The position numbers and the translations under genes were made by a program. Below the pieces are notes generated by a model. The model was not told where the DNA came from and did not search any database. It saw nothing but the letters and a program-made list of their open reading frames with translations. 23,792 bases of DNA from CALARM01 sp964431735 (GTDB lineage Bacteria; Vulcanimicrobiota; SpSt-956; JAKJGF01), in contig CAYSLJ010000113.1 in the NCBI GenBank assembly GCA_964431735.1, positions 1-23,792 on the forward strand, read 5' to 3'. Positions within the stretch are counted from its first letter, which is position 1. The number at the start of each line of letters is the position of its first letter. Of this stretch, positions 1-8,400 are shown piece after piece.

Positions 1-103
1 ACTTAGTCACTCGACTTCTGGTCTAGTCAATCTGAGCTTATAGCGTTAGCCACAAGCCCCCGCTATACCGCTGGAGCGGTTAGCGGTGGGTGGTTGACTC
101 ACA
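1..103 (+). ncRNA. IS605/TnpB-type right end (omegaRNA-like) remnant
   Basis: Seen: a compound hairpin in which CCGCTA (60-65) pairs with TAGCGG (81-86) and, after a single bulged T at 66, ACCGCT (67-72) pairs with AGCGGT (75-80). It is introduced by AAGCCCC and followed by GTGGGTGGTTGACTCAC. The same architecture, including the bulged T, recurs at 20964-20997. Known: TnpB elements of the IS200/IS605 group end in such a hairpin, which is also the 3' part of the guide omegaRNA, with the guide read from the DNA just downstream. Inferred: a tnpB gene or its relic lies to the left of the window and the element ends near 100-103. No tnpB coding sequence is visible here. Confidence 0.5.
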
Positions 104-195
104 AATTACCTCTAATTAAATTTTATCATGAGAAGATTTGTAAATCAACCTTTATAGCTTTTTCGGCAGTGTAAAAGACCTGTTGGGTGAAAATT

Positions 196-849
196 TTATT
201 TTTTATAGACGCTTATAAGTTCTCTGGCTTTTTTATTAAAGAAAACTTTCATCTCTTCATGGTTTATCGGTTTTAACATTTTTGGAAGTATTGTTATGTT
301 ATCTATATTTTTAAGTGATATGGAAAGCCAGTAATCATCAAGACCTATATGTTTTTTCTTTGCCTGCACAAGGAGTTCATTAAAGTTCATATAATCTCTG
401 TCCAGAAAATAAATATCAACAAAGTCTTTAGCTTCACTTCTGTCAAAAAGGGCAGATAATTTATTGCACGATATGTCCAGCAGGTTATCACTGAAGATGC
501 CGTATTGTTCCTGTAGAACTTTTTGTTCCAGTCTATAGGGTGAATCCTGTGCAAAATCACATTTTACGATATTTTCTTCTCCGAAATACATAAAAACCTC
601 AAGATAGGTGCGAAACTGTTTCCTTACTTCCAGTTTTACCTTTAATTCTTCACATATTTTTTTTATATAAGGCAGGACAAATGGGATCTGAGCCGGTTCT
701 TCTGTGAAAAAGTCCAGATCTTCTGATAATCTGTGCTGCAGGTAGAATTCGGAAAGAGCAGTTCCTCCTGTGAGAAAAAAGGTGTCTTTTAAGGGTGTAA
801 GAGAGAATAATTTTATAAAGTTTATCTGTTCTTCTGTTAAAATACTCAT
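196..849 (-). CDS. AbiEii/AbiGii-type nucleotidyltransferase (toxin-like)
   Basis: A 217-residue protein of the nucleotidyltransferase family of AbiEii toxins. The signature is clear near the N-terminus: TGGTAL at residues 27-32, then HRLSEDLDF at 39-47, the usual G-G-T-A-L...HR-S-DLDF motif with the metal-binding aspartates D44 and D46. Known: AbiEii-type enzymes transfer nucleotides to RNA targets such as tRNA and act in type IV toxin-antitoxin or phage-abortive systems. I chose the start at 849 because it follows GGAAGAAGA and lies two bases after the stop of the upstream small gene; an upstream in-frame start at 876 would overlap that gene. The partner at 852-1094 is not a classical AbiEi wHTH antitoxin, so a strict AbiE assignment is not supported. 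It is the last gene of a tight minus-strand block. Confidence 0.82.
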   Translation of the reverse strand: MSILTEEQINFIKLFSLTPLKDTFFLTGGTALSEFYLQHRLSEDLDFFTEEPAQIPFVLPYIKKICEELKVKLEVRKQFRTYLEVFMYFGEENIVKCDFAQDSPYRLEQKVLQEQYGIFSDNLLDISCNKLSALFDRSEAKDFVDIYFLDRDYMNFNELLVQAKKKHIGLDDYWLSISLKNIDNITILPKMLKPINHEEMKVFFNKKARELISVYKK

Positions 850-851
850 AA

Positions 852-1094
852 TTAATCTTCTTCCTGAAAAAACCATTCCCAGAAATGTCTTATCTTTTTT
901 GAAAGATTCAAACAGGGCAGATTTTCTTTTATTATCTCAAGAGGAACTGTTTTCACGTCATTTGTATTGCCATTATTAAGGACTCTTGAGACATACCATA
1001 TAAAGAAATCTTTTGTTTTGTAATCTTCTTCTTTGAATTCATAATCCCAGAGAAGACCTTTATTAACTTTTATTCCATAAAGTGTGTCTTTCAT
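852..1094 (-). CDS. Small partner protein of the nucleotidyltransferase (DUF6922-like)
   Basis: An 80-residue acidic protein with many aromatic residues and no transmembrane segment or DNA-binding motif that I can recognise. The pattern (an N-terminal GLLWDYEF, a central VSRVLNNGN, a C-terminal LSKKIRHFWEWFF) resembles small proteins that often precede AbiEii-type nucleotidyltransferases, which I recall as DUF6922-like; this is from memory, not a search. The start at 1094 is preceded by GGGGAAGGA with good spacing; the reading frame stays open to 1127 without a better site. Its stop is two bases from the next start, so translation is probably coupled. By position it is the likely antitoxin or accessory subunit, but that role is inferred. 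Confidence 0.6.
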   Translation of the reverse strand: MKDTLYGIKVNKGLLWDYEFKEEDYKTKDFFIWYVSRVLNNGNTNDVKTVPLEIIKENLPCLNLSKKIRHFWEWFFQEED

Positions 1095-1117
1095 AGAATT
1101 CCTTCCCCTAAAAAGTT

Positions 1118-1159
1118 CTATTCCCATACTTCTTTTAATGCATAAGAAATTTTACTCAT
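1118..1159 (-). pseudogene. 13-codon ORF, probable relic of a small gene's N-terminus
   Basis: Between vapC and the next gene lies ATG at 1159, preceded by a G-rich stretch with AGG, then 13 codons (MSKISYALKEVWE) and a TAG at 1118-1120. The peptide looks like the N-terminus of the small helical 'MSK..ALKEVWEMK' proteins that begin many TA-like operons (memory only). It starts four bases from the end of vapC and ends 23 bases before the next start, so it could be the remnant of a deleted gene or simply a coupling ORF that carries ribosomes onward. I cannot decide between these. Confidence 0.35.
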
Positions 1160-1162
1160 CAC

Positions 1163-1552
1163 CTATCCCCCCTTTTTATAGGGTTTTATTATTTTTAATT
1201 CTGGAATAACTGAATAGTGTTTTTCGTTAAATGTATAAAGGGGTAAATCAAGTGTGGCTGTCATGTGACCAATAATTACATCAAGCATACCTGTGTTATG
1301 ACTCAAATGGCAGGAAGAAAATATATCAAGAGCTTTTTCATAGATATCTTCAGACGGCCAGAGTAGTTTATAATATGACGTTTTCTGTTTTATATTTTCC
1401 AGTTCTTTCTTATTTCTACATCCCTGCAACAGTTCAAAAAGAACAAATCCTGGAAGAGCGATTTCATCTTCAGGGATTGCTTTTATCCATATAAGTGCCG
1501 GAGGATATTCTCTCAATATATCTATCATAATATCTGTATCAAGAATAATCAT
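1163..1552 (-). CDS. vapC: PIN-domain ribonuclease toxin, VapC family
   Basis: A 129-residue protein of usual VapC length. PIN-domain acidic residues are in place: D5 and D7 in ILDTD, E40 in FELLQG, D91 in GMLDVIIGH, and the N109 region in TFNEKHY. Known: VapC toxins are Mg-dependent RNases that cut tRNA or rRNA loops and are held inactive by VapB. The start codon overlaps the stop of the upstream antitoxin gene by four bases (ATGA, 1549-1552), the usual arrangement for this class. The gene ends at TAG 1163-1165, four bases before the next small ORF. All catalytic residues are present, so it is probably functional. The exact RNA target cannot be inferred. Confidence 0.88.
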   Translation of the reverse strand: MIILDTDIMIDILREYPPALIWIKAIPEDEIALPGFVLFELLQGCRNKKELENIKQKTSYYKLLWPSEDIYEKALDIFSSCHLSHNTGMLDVIIGHMTATLDLPLYTFNEKHYSVIPELKIIKPYKKGG

Positions 1553-1797
1553 AGTTTTCTGCCTCTATTTTGAACCTCTTCTCTGAGACTTCTTGCATAA
1601 TCAGAACTGTCAATTATATCAGTTCGATCCTTCCAGAGTCCTACGAGACCTGAATTTAAAAGGTCAGAAACTTTCATAAATGGTTTTGATGAAGGATATA
1701 TTTCCTTTTCAATAAACCTTTTTACATTCAAAATTTCATCTTCCGACATATTTTCTATTATCTGTATTACTTCAGTTTTAATTTTTGAATTAATCAT
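1549..1797 (-). CDS. VapB-like antitoxin of the PIN toxin
   Basis: An 82-residue protein that precedes and overlaps the PIN toxin by four bases. Its N-terminal half is a helical, charged segment (residues 1-32), followed by a linker and a C-terminal toxin-wrapping type tail ending SLREEVQNRGRKL. The tail pattern LLNSGLVGLWKDR...DYARSLREE is common in antitoxins paired with VapC-type PIN proteins. I cannot name its DNA-binding fold with certainty. The first gene of the minus-strand block, it probably autoregulates the operon, perhaps through the short inverted repeat at 1823-1836. Confidence 0.75.
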   Translation of the reverse strand: MINSKIKTEVIQIIENMSEDEILNVKRFIEKEIYPSSKPFMKVSDLLNSGLVGLWKDRTDIIDSSDYARSLREEVQNRGRKL

Positions 1798-1822
1798 AAA
1801 ATCAAGTGCCTTTTATAAATTT

Positions 1823-1840
1823 ATTGTCAGTACAATTATA
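1823..1840 (-). promoter_or_regulatory. Possible -10 box and inverted-repeat operator of the TA operon
   Basis: On the minus strand TATAAT occupies 1840-1835, just upstream of the antitoxin start at 1797. It abuts ATTGT-CAGT-ACAAT (1823-1836 on the plus strand), a 5-bp inverted repeat of the size expected for an antitoxin dimer. No convincing -35 box is present at 17 bp, so this is a weak call. Confidence 0.3.
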
Positions 1841-1896
1841 GCAAAAAAACAGGGAAAATAATTACTTTAGTATTTTTTCTTCCCCCTTTCCTTATT

Positions 1897-2043
1897 TTAT
1901 AGTGTATTTCATAACTTATTAGAATTTAAGTTATCGTGACGCGTAACGCGTAACGCGTGACGGGTTTAATCCCTGCCCCTCACGCATTACACTTTACGCA
2001 TTACGAGGTCATTATTTATGGATAGTTATGAAACTAACTATAA
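1897..2043. mobile_element. MITE-like element, copy 1 (147 bp)
   Basis: The left end TTATAGTGTATTTCATAACT is the imperfect inverse of the right end, whose reverse complement reads TTATAGTTAGTTTCATAACT. The same ends bound copies at 19087-19229 and 19482-19628. TA at both borders fits target-site duplication of IS630/Tc1-mariner type (inference). The interior is a heptamer hairpin (1934-2006). It has no coding capacity, so it would need a transposase in trans. Its right border sits exactly at the start of a 57-bp repeat that also occurs, without this element, at 9312-9368. Confidence 0.72.
1934..2006. repeat. Heptamer hairpin cassette A (GTGACGC/GTAACGC type)
   Basis: Four heptamers (GTGAC/GTAAC words, 7-base period) run into GGGTTTAATCCC, followed by facing heptamers CTCACGC, ATTACAC, TTTACGC, ATTACGA. 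The two arms are imperfect inverted copies. It is the inverse orientation of the cassettes at 5293-5365 and 13644-13709, and forms the core of MITE copy 1. Confidence 0.8.
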
Positions 2044-2097
2044 AACTATCTGAGATAATTATAATAAATATTATAATAAAAATAAATAGGCTTTTAT
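2041..2097. repeat. 57-bp dispersed repeat, copy 1
   Basis: Bases 2041-2097 are identical to 9312-9368. The unit begins TAAAACTATCTGAGATAATT, is very AT-rich, and ends AATAGGCTTTTAT. Both copies lie a short distance upstream of a plus-strand promoter and gene (addB here, a TA pair at 9482). It has no coding capacity. Its left border here is the right end of MITE copy 1. Confidence 0.85.
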
Positions 2098-2119
2098 TTG
2101 ACACGGTCATCTTTTCAGA

Positions 2120-2147
2120 TTGATAACAGAAAAAATAATGGTATAAT
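2120..2147 (+). promoter_or_regulatory. Promoter of addB-addA
   Basis: TTGATA (2120-2125) and TATAAT (2142-2147) are separated by 16 bp. Transcription would begin near 2153-2155, giving a leader of about 22 bases before the TTG start at 2177, with GGGAGGT at 2164-2170 in it. TTGACA at 2098-2103 is too far from this -10 to be its partner. Confidence 0.65.
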
Positions 2148-2176
2148 AAAGTCATTACACTCAGGGAGGTGTTCTG

Positions 2177-5100
2177 TTGAAAACGTTCTATTATACCCCT
2201 TTTTTCACCTCTGTCAGAGATTACCTTGTAGAAAAGTGTATCGAAGTCATAAAAAATGGGAAAAAAGCCATCTATATTCTCCCTTCCCGTGAAGCCATAT
2301 TCGATGTGAGAAAGAAATTCCTTGCCGCCTCGGGAAACCTGATAAATACGTCTGTCTTCGGTTTCAGCGACCTTGCCGGCGAAGTGGCAGGGAAAAAAAC
2401 TATCACTGAAGATGTTTCACTTCTTATAATCAGAAATATTCTGAACAATAGAGCGGACGGCTTTTTTAAAGATGTAAAAAACAGGCCCGGTTTTGTCACA
2501 TCCCTTTACAGTTTCATAAAAAGACTTAAGAGATTGAACATGCCTCCTGATAAGCTCGAGTATGTAAAATATAATTTCACCGGGTTAATGCTTGAAAAAC
2601 TCGATTTTATCCGCTCTGTTTACGAAGAATATGAAAGATACAAAGAAAAAGAGTCTATATATGATCTGAATGATATGCCTCTTCTGGCTCTGAAGAAAAT
2701 AAAATATTCTCCTTTTTTGTTTCAAACAGGCATTATAGTCATTGACGGCTATATAAACATAGACCCTGTCGATAAATCTATGGTGAAAACCATATCCAAA
2801 TATTATCCTGAAATAGATTTCTACGGCTCCGTACCTTTTAAGAATTCATATAATGAAGAATTCATAAAGAGTGAAATTATAAAAGATCTTAAAGACCTGG
2901 GATTTATATACAGTGATAAGACATTTCCCGAAAAAAAGGCAAATCCTTCGATAAAATCCATCTGTGAATATCTCTATTCCGATGAAACAGTATTAAAAGG
3001 CGATATAAGGGGAATAAAAATCTCAAACAGCCCCTGTATTGACCATGAGGTAAGGGAAATGGCAGCTCTTATAAAGAAAAAAATCCTGTCACGAGAAACA
3101 GTTCCCGAGAAAATTGCCATTTATGTTAAAAATATAAATGAATACAGCAATGCTTTCGAGGAAATATCTGGCGAATTGAATATACCTGTCCTGGCAACAT
3201 GGAAGAAAATACTCATAGAAGTCCCTTTAATAAAGGATTTTCTAGGCTTATTGAATGTTTATATAAAAGGAAGAGAACATGAAGGCATAAGGAATATCTT
3301 TTCTTCAATATATCTCCTTCCTTTTGATATACTTAAAAAACTTGAATTTAAAACCGATAAAATCCCTTTAAAGATGATCTTTACAGGTAAAGATTCTTCA
3401 GAGTATATCGATAAATTCTCACATATTATAAAGGAATACTGTCCTGATACGGATTTTTCAGCTTTTATCGATATTATTTCTTCACTCAACCCTTCCGGCT
3501 CTGACACAAAAGAATCATATCTCAGGAAACTTATGGATATAACAGAAAAGCTGGATCTGAAGGGAAATATCATCAATCTTTACCTGGAAGGAATTATAGA
3601 CGGAAAGAATTTCACGAGAGATATAAAAGCCATGGATTCTCTGAAAAGCATCATGTCTGAAATAATTGAAATGGAGAAAACATATAATCTCTTATCGGAA
3701 GGCTTTTCTGTCGAACAGATTTATGAAGAATTGATTGAATGGGCCTGTGTTGAAAGAGGAAAAACGGCAAAAGACACGGGAGGGGTGAGGATATTAAATA
3801 CCGATCTTGCCAGAGGCCAGTATTATGACATTGTATTTATGCCGGGAGTAAATGAAGGTATCTTCCCGTCAGTGTTATCAGGAAATCCTCTCTTTGACAG
3901 CGGCGAACATGATCTGTTTATGTCACAGAATATAAATCTGATAAATAAAAAATGGGAACTGGAAAGGGAAAAGATAAGATTTAATCTATGTATGGCATCG
4001 GCAACAGAAGAACTTTATATATCATACAGAACATGTGATGAACAGGGGGAATATATGATAAAATCTTCTTTCCTTGACGATCTCTGTTCTTTAATAGATG
4101 AAAAATCTTTAAAAAATGTGACAGCGCAAAAAATTTATATGAGAAACAGATTTGAACCTCCTGAAGAGCCTCAGAGCCATAAAGAAATGCTCAGAAAGGC
4201 AATTCATTATATATGGAAAGATCAGTCCTCCCATATGGATAATACAGTCTGCAATGAAGAAATACTGGATTATATAAATCATGCCGCCATGATGGAATAC
4301 GGGAGACAGGAAAACCCTTTCTTCGACTCTTATGACGGCATTGTGACAGAAGTATCGTCACAGAAGAATAAATACTGTTTTACACCTTCCCGTTTTAATT
4401 CCTACAGTTCCTGTCCTTTTAAATATTTTATGGAAAGAGTGCTCGCCATAACGGTTGATGATGAAGATGAGCCTGATGCAAGGAAGATCGGCTCTTTTTA
4501 CCATGAAATCCTGAAGGATTACTATAAAGATAACAGCTGTTATGACAGGGAAAAACTTTATTCCCTGTTTGACAGAATATTTGATAATACATTGAAAAGA
4601 CTTTATCATAATATAATGCCGGAAAAACTCTGGCAGTTTATTAAAAAAGAATTGTTTTCCGTAATCAGCACCTTTATTGAAAATGATATGAAAAATCTTG
4701 AATATTACAGGGAAAAAACCGGCTTTACAATGAAACCATGTCTCCTGGAACATCCCTTTACCATAAAAGATGAAGAGAAAATGATAAGAGGTGTCGCAGA
4801 CAGGGTGGATCTTGAAATGGATGATAATAATTGTTTTACGGGAAGATTTATCATTTATGACTATAAAAATTCTTCTACAAAAGAGTTAAGGGATTCCGTC
4901 GAAGGTAAAGATTTCCAGCTTCCTCTGTATTACCTGGCTATAGGAGAACAGTTAAAAGACGAATTTCCCGATGTAAATCCCGAATGTATGGCACTTCTTT
5001 ATTACTCTATTAAAGAAAATAAAAAACGTGGTCTTGTAAGAAGTGACATGAAGAAAAATATCTTTAACAGAGGCGGCCCGACATATACAGTGGGAAAGGA

Positions 5101-5305
5101 AAATATGATTGTCCTTATGGAATATATTTCCCGTAAGACTTCCGAACTGATAGAGAATATAAACAAGGGAGTCTTTCCTCTTACTGTTTCATGTCCCCAT
5201 GGTACAGGATATTATTCCTGTAATTACAGAAAAATATGCAGATATGACAGATACAGAATTGCAGAAAAGAATATTTTAGAGAAAGAGAAATCTCGTAATG
5301 CGTAA
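2177..5305 (+). CDS. addB: AddB-like helicase-nuclease subunit with Fe-S PD-(D/E)XK nuclease
   Basis: A 1042-residue AddB/RexB-like subunit of the AddAB enzyme, which processes double-strand DNA ends for recombination repair. The N-terminal helicase-like half is degenerate: where B. subtilis-type AddB has a GSGKT Walker A, this protein has FFTSVRDYL, so it probably does not hydrolyse ATP. A UvrD-like element, DIVFMPGVNEGIFP, lies mid-protein. The C-terminal nuclease has H776 (FYHEIL), D878 (GVADRVD) and D895-x-K897 (YDYKN). C746 with C1006, C1015 and C1021 are placed like the Fe-S cysteines of AddB, though the first spacing is C-x8-C rather than the usual C-x2-C. The start is TTG at 2177 after GGGAGGT. 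The last residues (RNA) and the TAA are encoded by a heptamer repeat. Confidence 0.87.
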   Translation: MKTFYYTPFFTSVRDYLVEKCIEVIKNGKKAIYILPSREAIFDVRKKFLAASGNLINTSVFGFSDLAGEVAGKKTITEDVSLLIIRNILNNRADGFFKDVKNRPGFVTSLYSFIKRLKRLNMPPDKLEYVKYNFTGLMLEKLDFIRSVYEEYERYKEKESIYDLNDMPLLALKKIKYSPFLFQTGIIVIDGYINIDPVDKSMVKTISKYYPEIDFYGSVPFKNSYNEEFIKSEIIKDLKDLGFIYSDKTFPEKKANPSIKSICEYLYSDETVLKGDIRGIKISNSPCIDHEVREMAALIKKKILSRETVPEKIAIYVKNINEYSNAFEEISGELNIPVLATWKKILIEVPLIKDFLGLLNVYIKGREHEGIRNIFSSIYLLPFDILKKLEFKTDKIPLKMIFTGKDSSEYIDKFSHIIKEYCPDTDFSAFIDIISSLNPSGSDTKESYLRKLMDITEKLDLKGNIINLYLEGIIDGKNFTRDIKAMDSLKSIMSEIIEMEKTYNLLSEGFSVEQIYEELIEWACVERGKTAKDTGGVRILNTDLARGQYYDIVFMPGVNEGIFPSVLSGNPLFDSGEHDLFMSQNINLINKKWELEREKIRFNLCMASATEELYISYRTCDEQGEYMIKSSFLDDLCSLIDEKSLKNVTAQKIYMRNRFEPPEEPQSHKEMLRKAIHYIWKDQSSHMDNTVCNEEILDYINHAAMMEYGRQENPFFDSYDGIVTEVSSQKNKYCFTPSRFNSYSSCPFKYFMERVLAITVDDEDEPDARKIGSFYHEILKDYYKDNSCYDREKLYSLFDRIFDNTLKRLYHNIMPEKLWQFIKKELFSVISTFIENDMKNLEYYREKTGFTMKPCLLEHPFTIKDEEKMIRGVADRVDLEMDDNNCFTGRFIIYDYKNSSTKELRDSVEGKDFQLPLYYLAIGEQLKDEFPDVNPECMALLYYSIKENKKRGLVRSDMKKNIFNRGGPTYTVGKENMIVLMEYISRKTSELIENINKGVFPLTVSCPHGTGYYSCNYRKICRYDRYRIAEKNILEKEKSRNA

Positions 5306-5365
5306 TGCGTAATGCGTGATGCGAAGGGATTAAACCCGTCACGCGTCACGCGTCACGCGTCACGA
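5293..5365. repeat. Heptamer hairpin cassette B (GTAATGC/GTCACGC)
   Basis: Tandem heptamers CGTAATG, CGTAATG, CGTAATG, CGTGATG lead to GGGATTAAACCC and then four copies of GTCACGC/GTCACGA. The arms are imperfect inverse copies with regular A/G and T/C differences. It overlaps the end of addB (stop at 5303-5305) and fills most of the addB-addA gap, so an RNA hairpin would form between the two cistrons. Confidence 0.85.
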
Positions 5366-5403
5366 AATATAAAAAACAGGGAATTACTGGAGAAACATAA
5401 AAC

Positions 5404-8400
5404 ATGATAGATAAAATTTGCAGGGATTATGATGTTAATACTGAACAGGCAGAAGCTCTGGATATAAAGATAAATACAGGTTTAAAGGCCGGTGCCGGCT
5501 CAGGCAAAACAAGAGTGCTTGCCAAAAGATTCTTCAAAATCTTAAAAGAAGCTCCTTTAATAGAAATTGACTCTATTGTGGCCATAACCTTTACCAGAAA
5601 AGCTGCAGTGGAAATGAAGGAAAGGATAAGACTGGAAATATACAGGGAAATAAAAAAAGAACATGACAGAGATTTAAAACTTAAATGGAAAAAATTGAGA
5701 GATCTCATTACAACGGCAAATATAGATACAATACATGGTTTCTGCACATCTATTATAAGAGACAATTTTGCCCCGGCCGGTATTGATCCTGCATTTACAC
5801 TTATAGAAGAAACAGACTCTGCGGTAAAACTACAGGAATTTACAGAAGAAGCTATAGAAGAATATCTGGAAAACACAGATCATGACGGCACGGTAAACCA
5901 TGTTCTGGATAAATACGGCACGGCAACGCTTGTGTCAGGTAAATTGAGGGATGATATTATAAGACTTTATTTTTCCATAAGGGGACATGGCGCCTTTGAA
6001 AAAGAAATGGAAAAGTGGAAAAACTCTTCATGTAATGAACTGGCATCTATGGCAATAAGTCTGTTACTTAAGCTCCATGAAAAATATAAAGATTTCAAAA
6101 ACAAAAAAAATGTCCTCGACTTCAATGATCTTGAAATAATGACAGAAAAACTGCTGGAAAACCATGGGATAAAAGAGAGGTATTTTCAGAGATTCAGATA
6201 TTTCCTCGTAGATGAGTTTCAGGATGTAAATCCCATACAGGAACGGATACTGTCGGGACTTACAGAAAAAGATGGCACCATACCTCCGGGAAGACTTTTT
6301 ATCGTAGGTGATCATAAACAGTCCATCTATGGTTTCAGAGGTGCCGACTACAAAATATTTGACAGAGTCTGTGAAAAAATCAATGAAAACGGAATGGTGA
6401 AATATCTTTCAAACTGCTACAGAAGCACTGCAAATATTGTAGACACGGTAAATATGATCTTCGAAAAATTGATAGATCCCTTTGAAAAACTTCAACTGCC
6501 ATTCAGTGATAACGGAAAAGAGCTAAAGGTACAGCTCGTTACCTGGAAAAAGGATGAAGTAAGCAGAAAAAGTAAATGGGATACAATAAAAAAACTCCTT
6601 GGTGATGATAAACATAAAGAAATTTTAAAGAGAGAACTTCTGTTAACCGGTGAGGATGAAGGGAAGAGCCACAATAAAAGAGACTACCAGGGAGCCATAG
6701 TGGCAGGACTGGTTCAGAAAATTACCGGCGAATACAGAGATGAAAAAGGTGGATTTACCTGTAAAGATATAGCCATACTCCTGAGGAGCAGAACAAACCT
6801 GAAATCTATAGAACATGCCCTTCGTGCCAGAAATATTCCATGCTGTGTAATAGGAGGACTGGGATTCTGGGAAAAAGAGGAAATTATTGATATAATGTCA
6901 CTTTATAAGTATATCTTTAACCCTTCTGACTCTATCTCTTTTCTTTCTGTTCTCCGCTCACCTCTTATGAGTTTTTCCGATAATATGATTTACACCCTCC
7001 TGGAAGGTTATGACATCAGCAAATCTTTAATGTCTTATCTTGAAGAATTTTCAGAAAGCTCTCCTGTTGCCGCAAGGGCATATAATCTCTTTACGAAATG
7101 TTTAAAACTTAAAGGAACACTGAATTCTTATGAACTTATTAAAAGATTATGCGATGAAACAAATTACGGAGAAATATTGCTTTCATTACAGGACGGGGAA
7201 CAGAAATACAGGAACCTGGAGAAACTCTTTTCTCTGGTCATGGAATTTGAAAGGAAAAATATATATAATCCGGGAGAGCTGCCCCTGTATCTGGAATTAA
7301 TGGAAGATAACGGTGGAATGAATGAAGAAGCCTTTATCGATACGGAAGACAGTGATTCAGTCAAGATAATGACTGTCCATGCCTCAAAGGGACTTGAATT
7401 CGATGCTGTAATAATACCGGATATGGACAGAAGAATCGACTGGATAGTAAGAAGGGATAAGCCTTTATTTTTCTATGATGAAGAAAAGGGAATAATATGG
7501 GCCGGTATAAAAGATGAAGAAAATCCTGATTATCAGGCATTTTATGAGAGACAGATATTGAAAGAAAACAATGACAGCAGGAGAATATTCTATGTGGCTG
7601 CAACAAGGGCAAAGAGATACCTTGCTTTTGTAGGAGAAAATCAGGAGAGTCCCGAAAAAGACGAGCCGTCTCTTAATACCTTTATGATACAGATGAAATG
7701 GGCATTGAAAGACAGGATTGTTAACACAATGGAACATACTGACGGGAAAAGCTTTATTTCCTCTCCCCCTTTACCGTCATATCCGCCCGATTTCGCAACA
7801 GAAGCTATAAAGAACCTGAAAAGTAAGGGATATGGCGGGGATATAATAAAACCATATGTAAGCACTCCCGCAGGTTCTATAAACATATCAATGTATCAGA
7901 AATATCTTACCTGTGGCAGGCTTTATTATTTTCAGTATCTCGCCCGTCTGGAACCTGATGATGGAAACGGTCAGGAAGAAGGTTTGTACGGAGATAAAAA
8001 AACAGATGCCCGCCTCAGAGGAAATGTTGTCCATGAAATACTCAGTCATATGAATTCCTTTTCAGACAGGGACATGAATGAAAAAATTGAAAAACTCATA
8101 AAAGAGGAGATAAGTAAAAATAAAGAGGATTATATTTCAGAAGATGAAATAAGGAAATATATAGTAAATTATTTTGACATAGAGAAAAATCTGAGGAAAG
8201 AAAGAAAAGGAAAATATCTGAAAAGCTTTTATGAATTCAGATTTTCCGTTCCTCTTGAAGGAAATGTTTTATTGAACGGTGTGGCAGACAGGGTTGATAT
8301 ATATGAAAATAACGGTGCAGTAGAAGCGGTTATTATAGAATACAAGACAGATACAGTCAGGAATATTGAGGACATAAAAGAAAAAATTGATTTTTACAGG

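Noticed and set aside
196..1094. Classical AbiE (AbiEi-AbiEii) system
   Set aside because: The partner is only 80 residues and lacks the winged-helix region of AbiEi, so only the nucleotidyltransferase assignment is kept.
2098..2292. Plus-strand ORF before addB and TTGACA at 2098
   Set aside because: The ORF is an out-of-frame shadow over the addB start. TTGACA is 38 bp from the nearest good -10 box; TTGATA at 2120 fits better.
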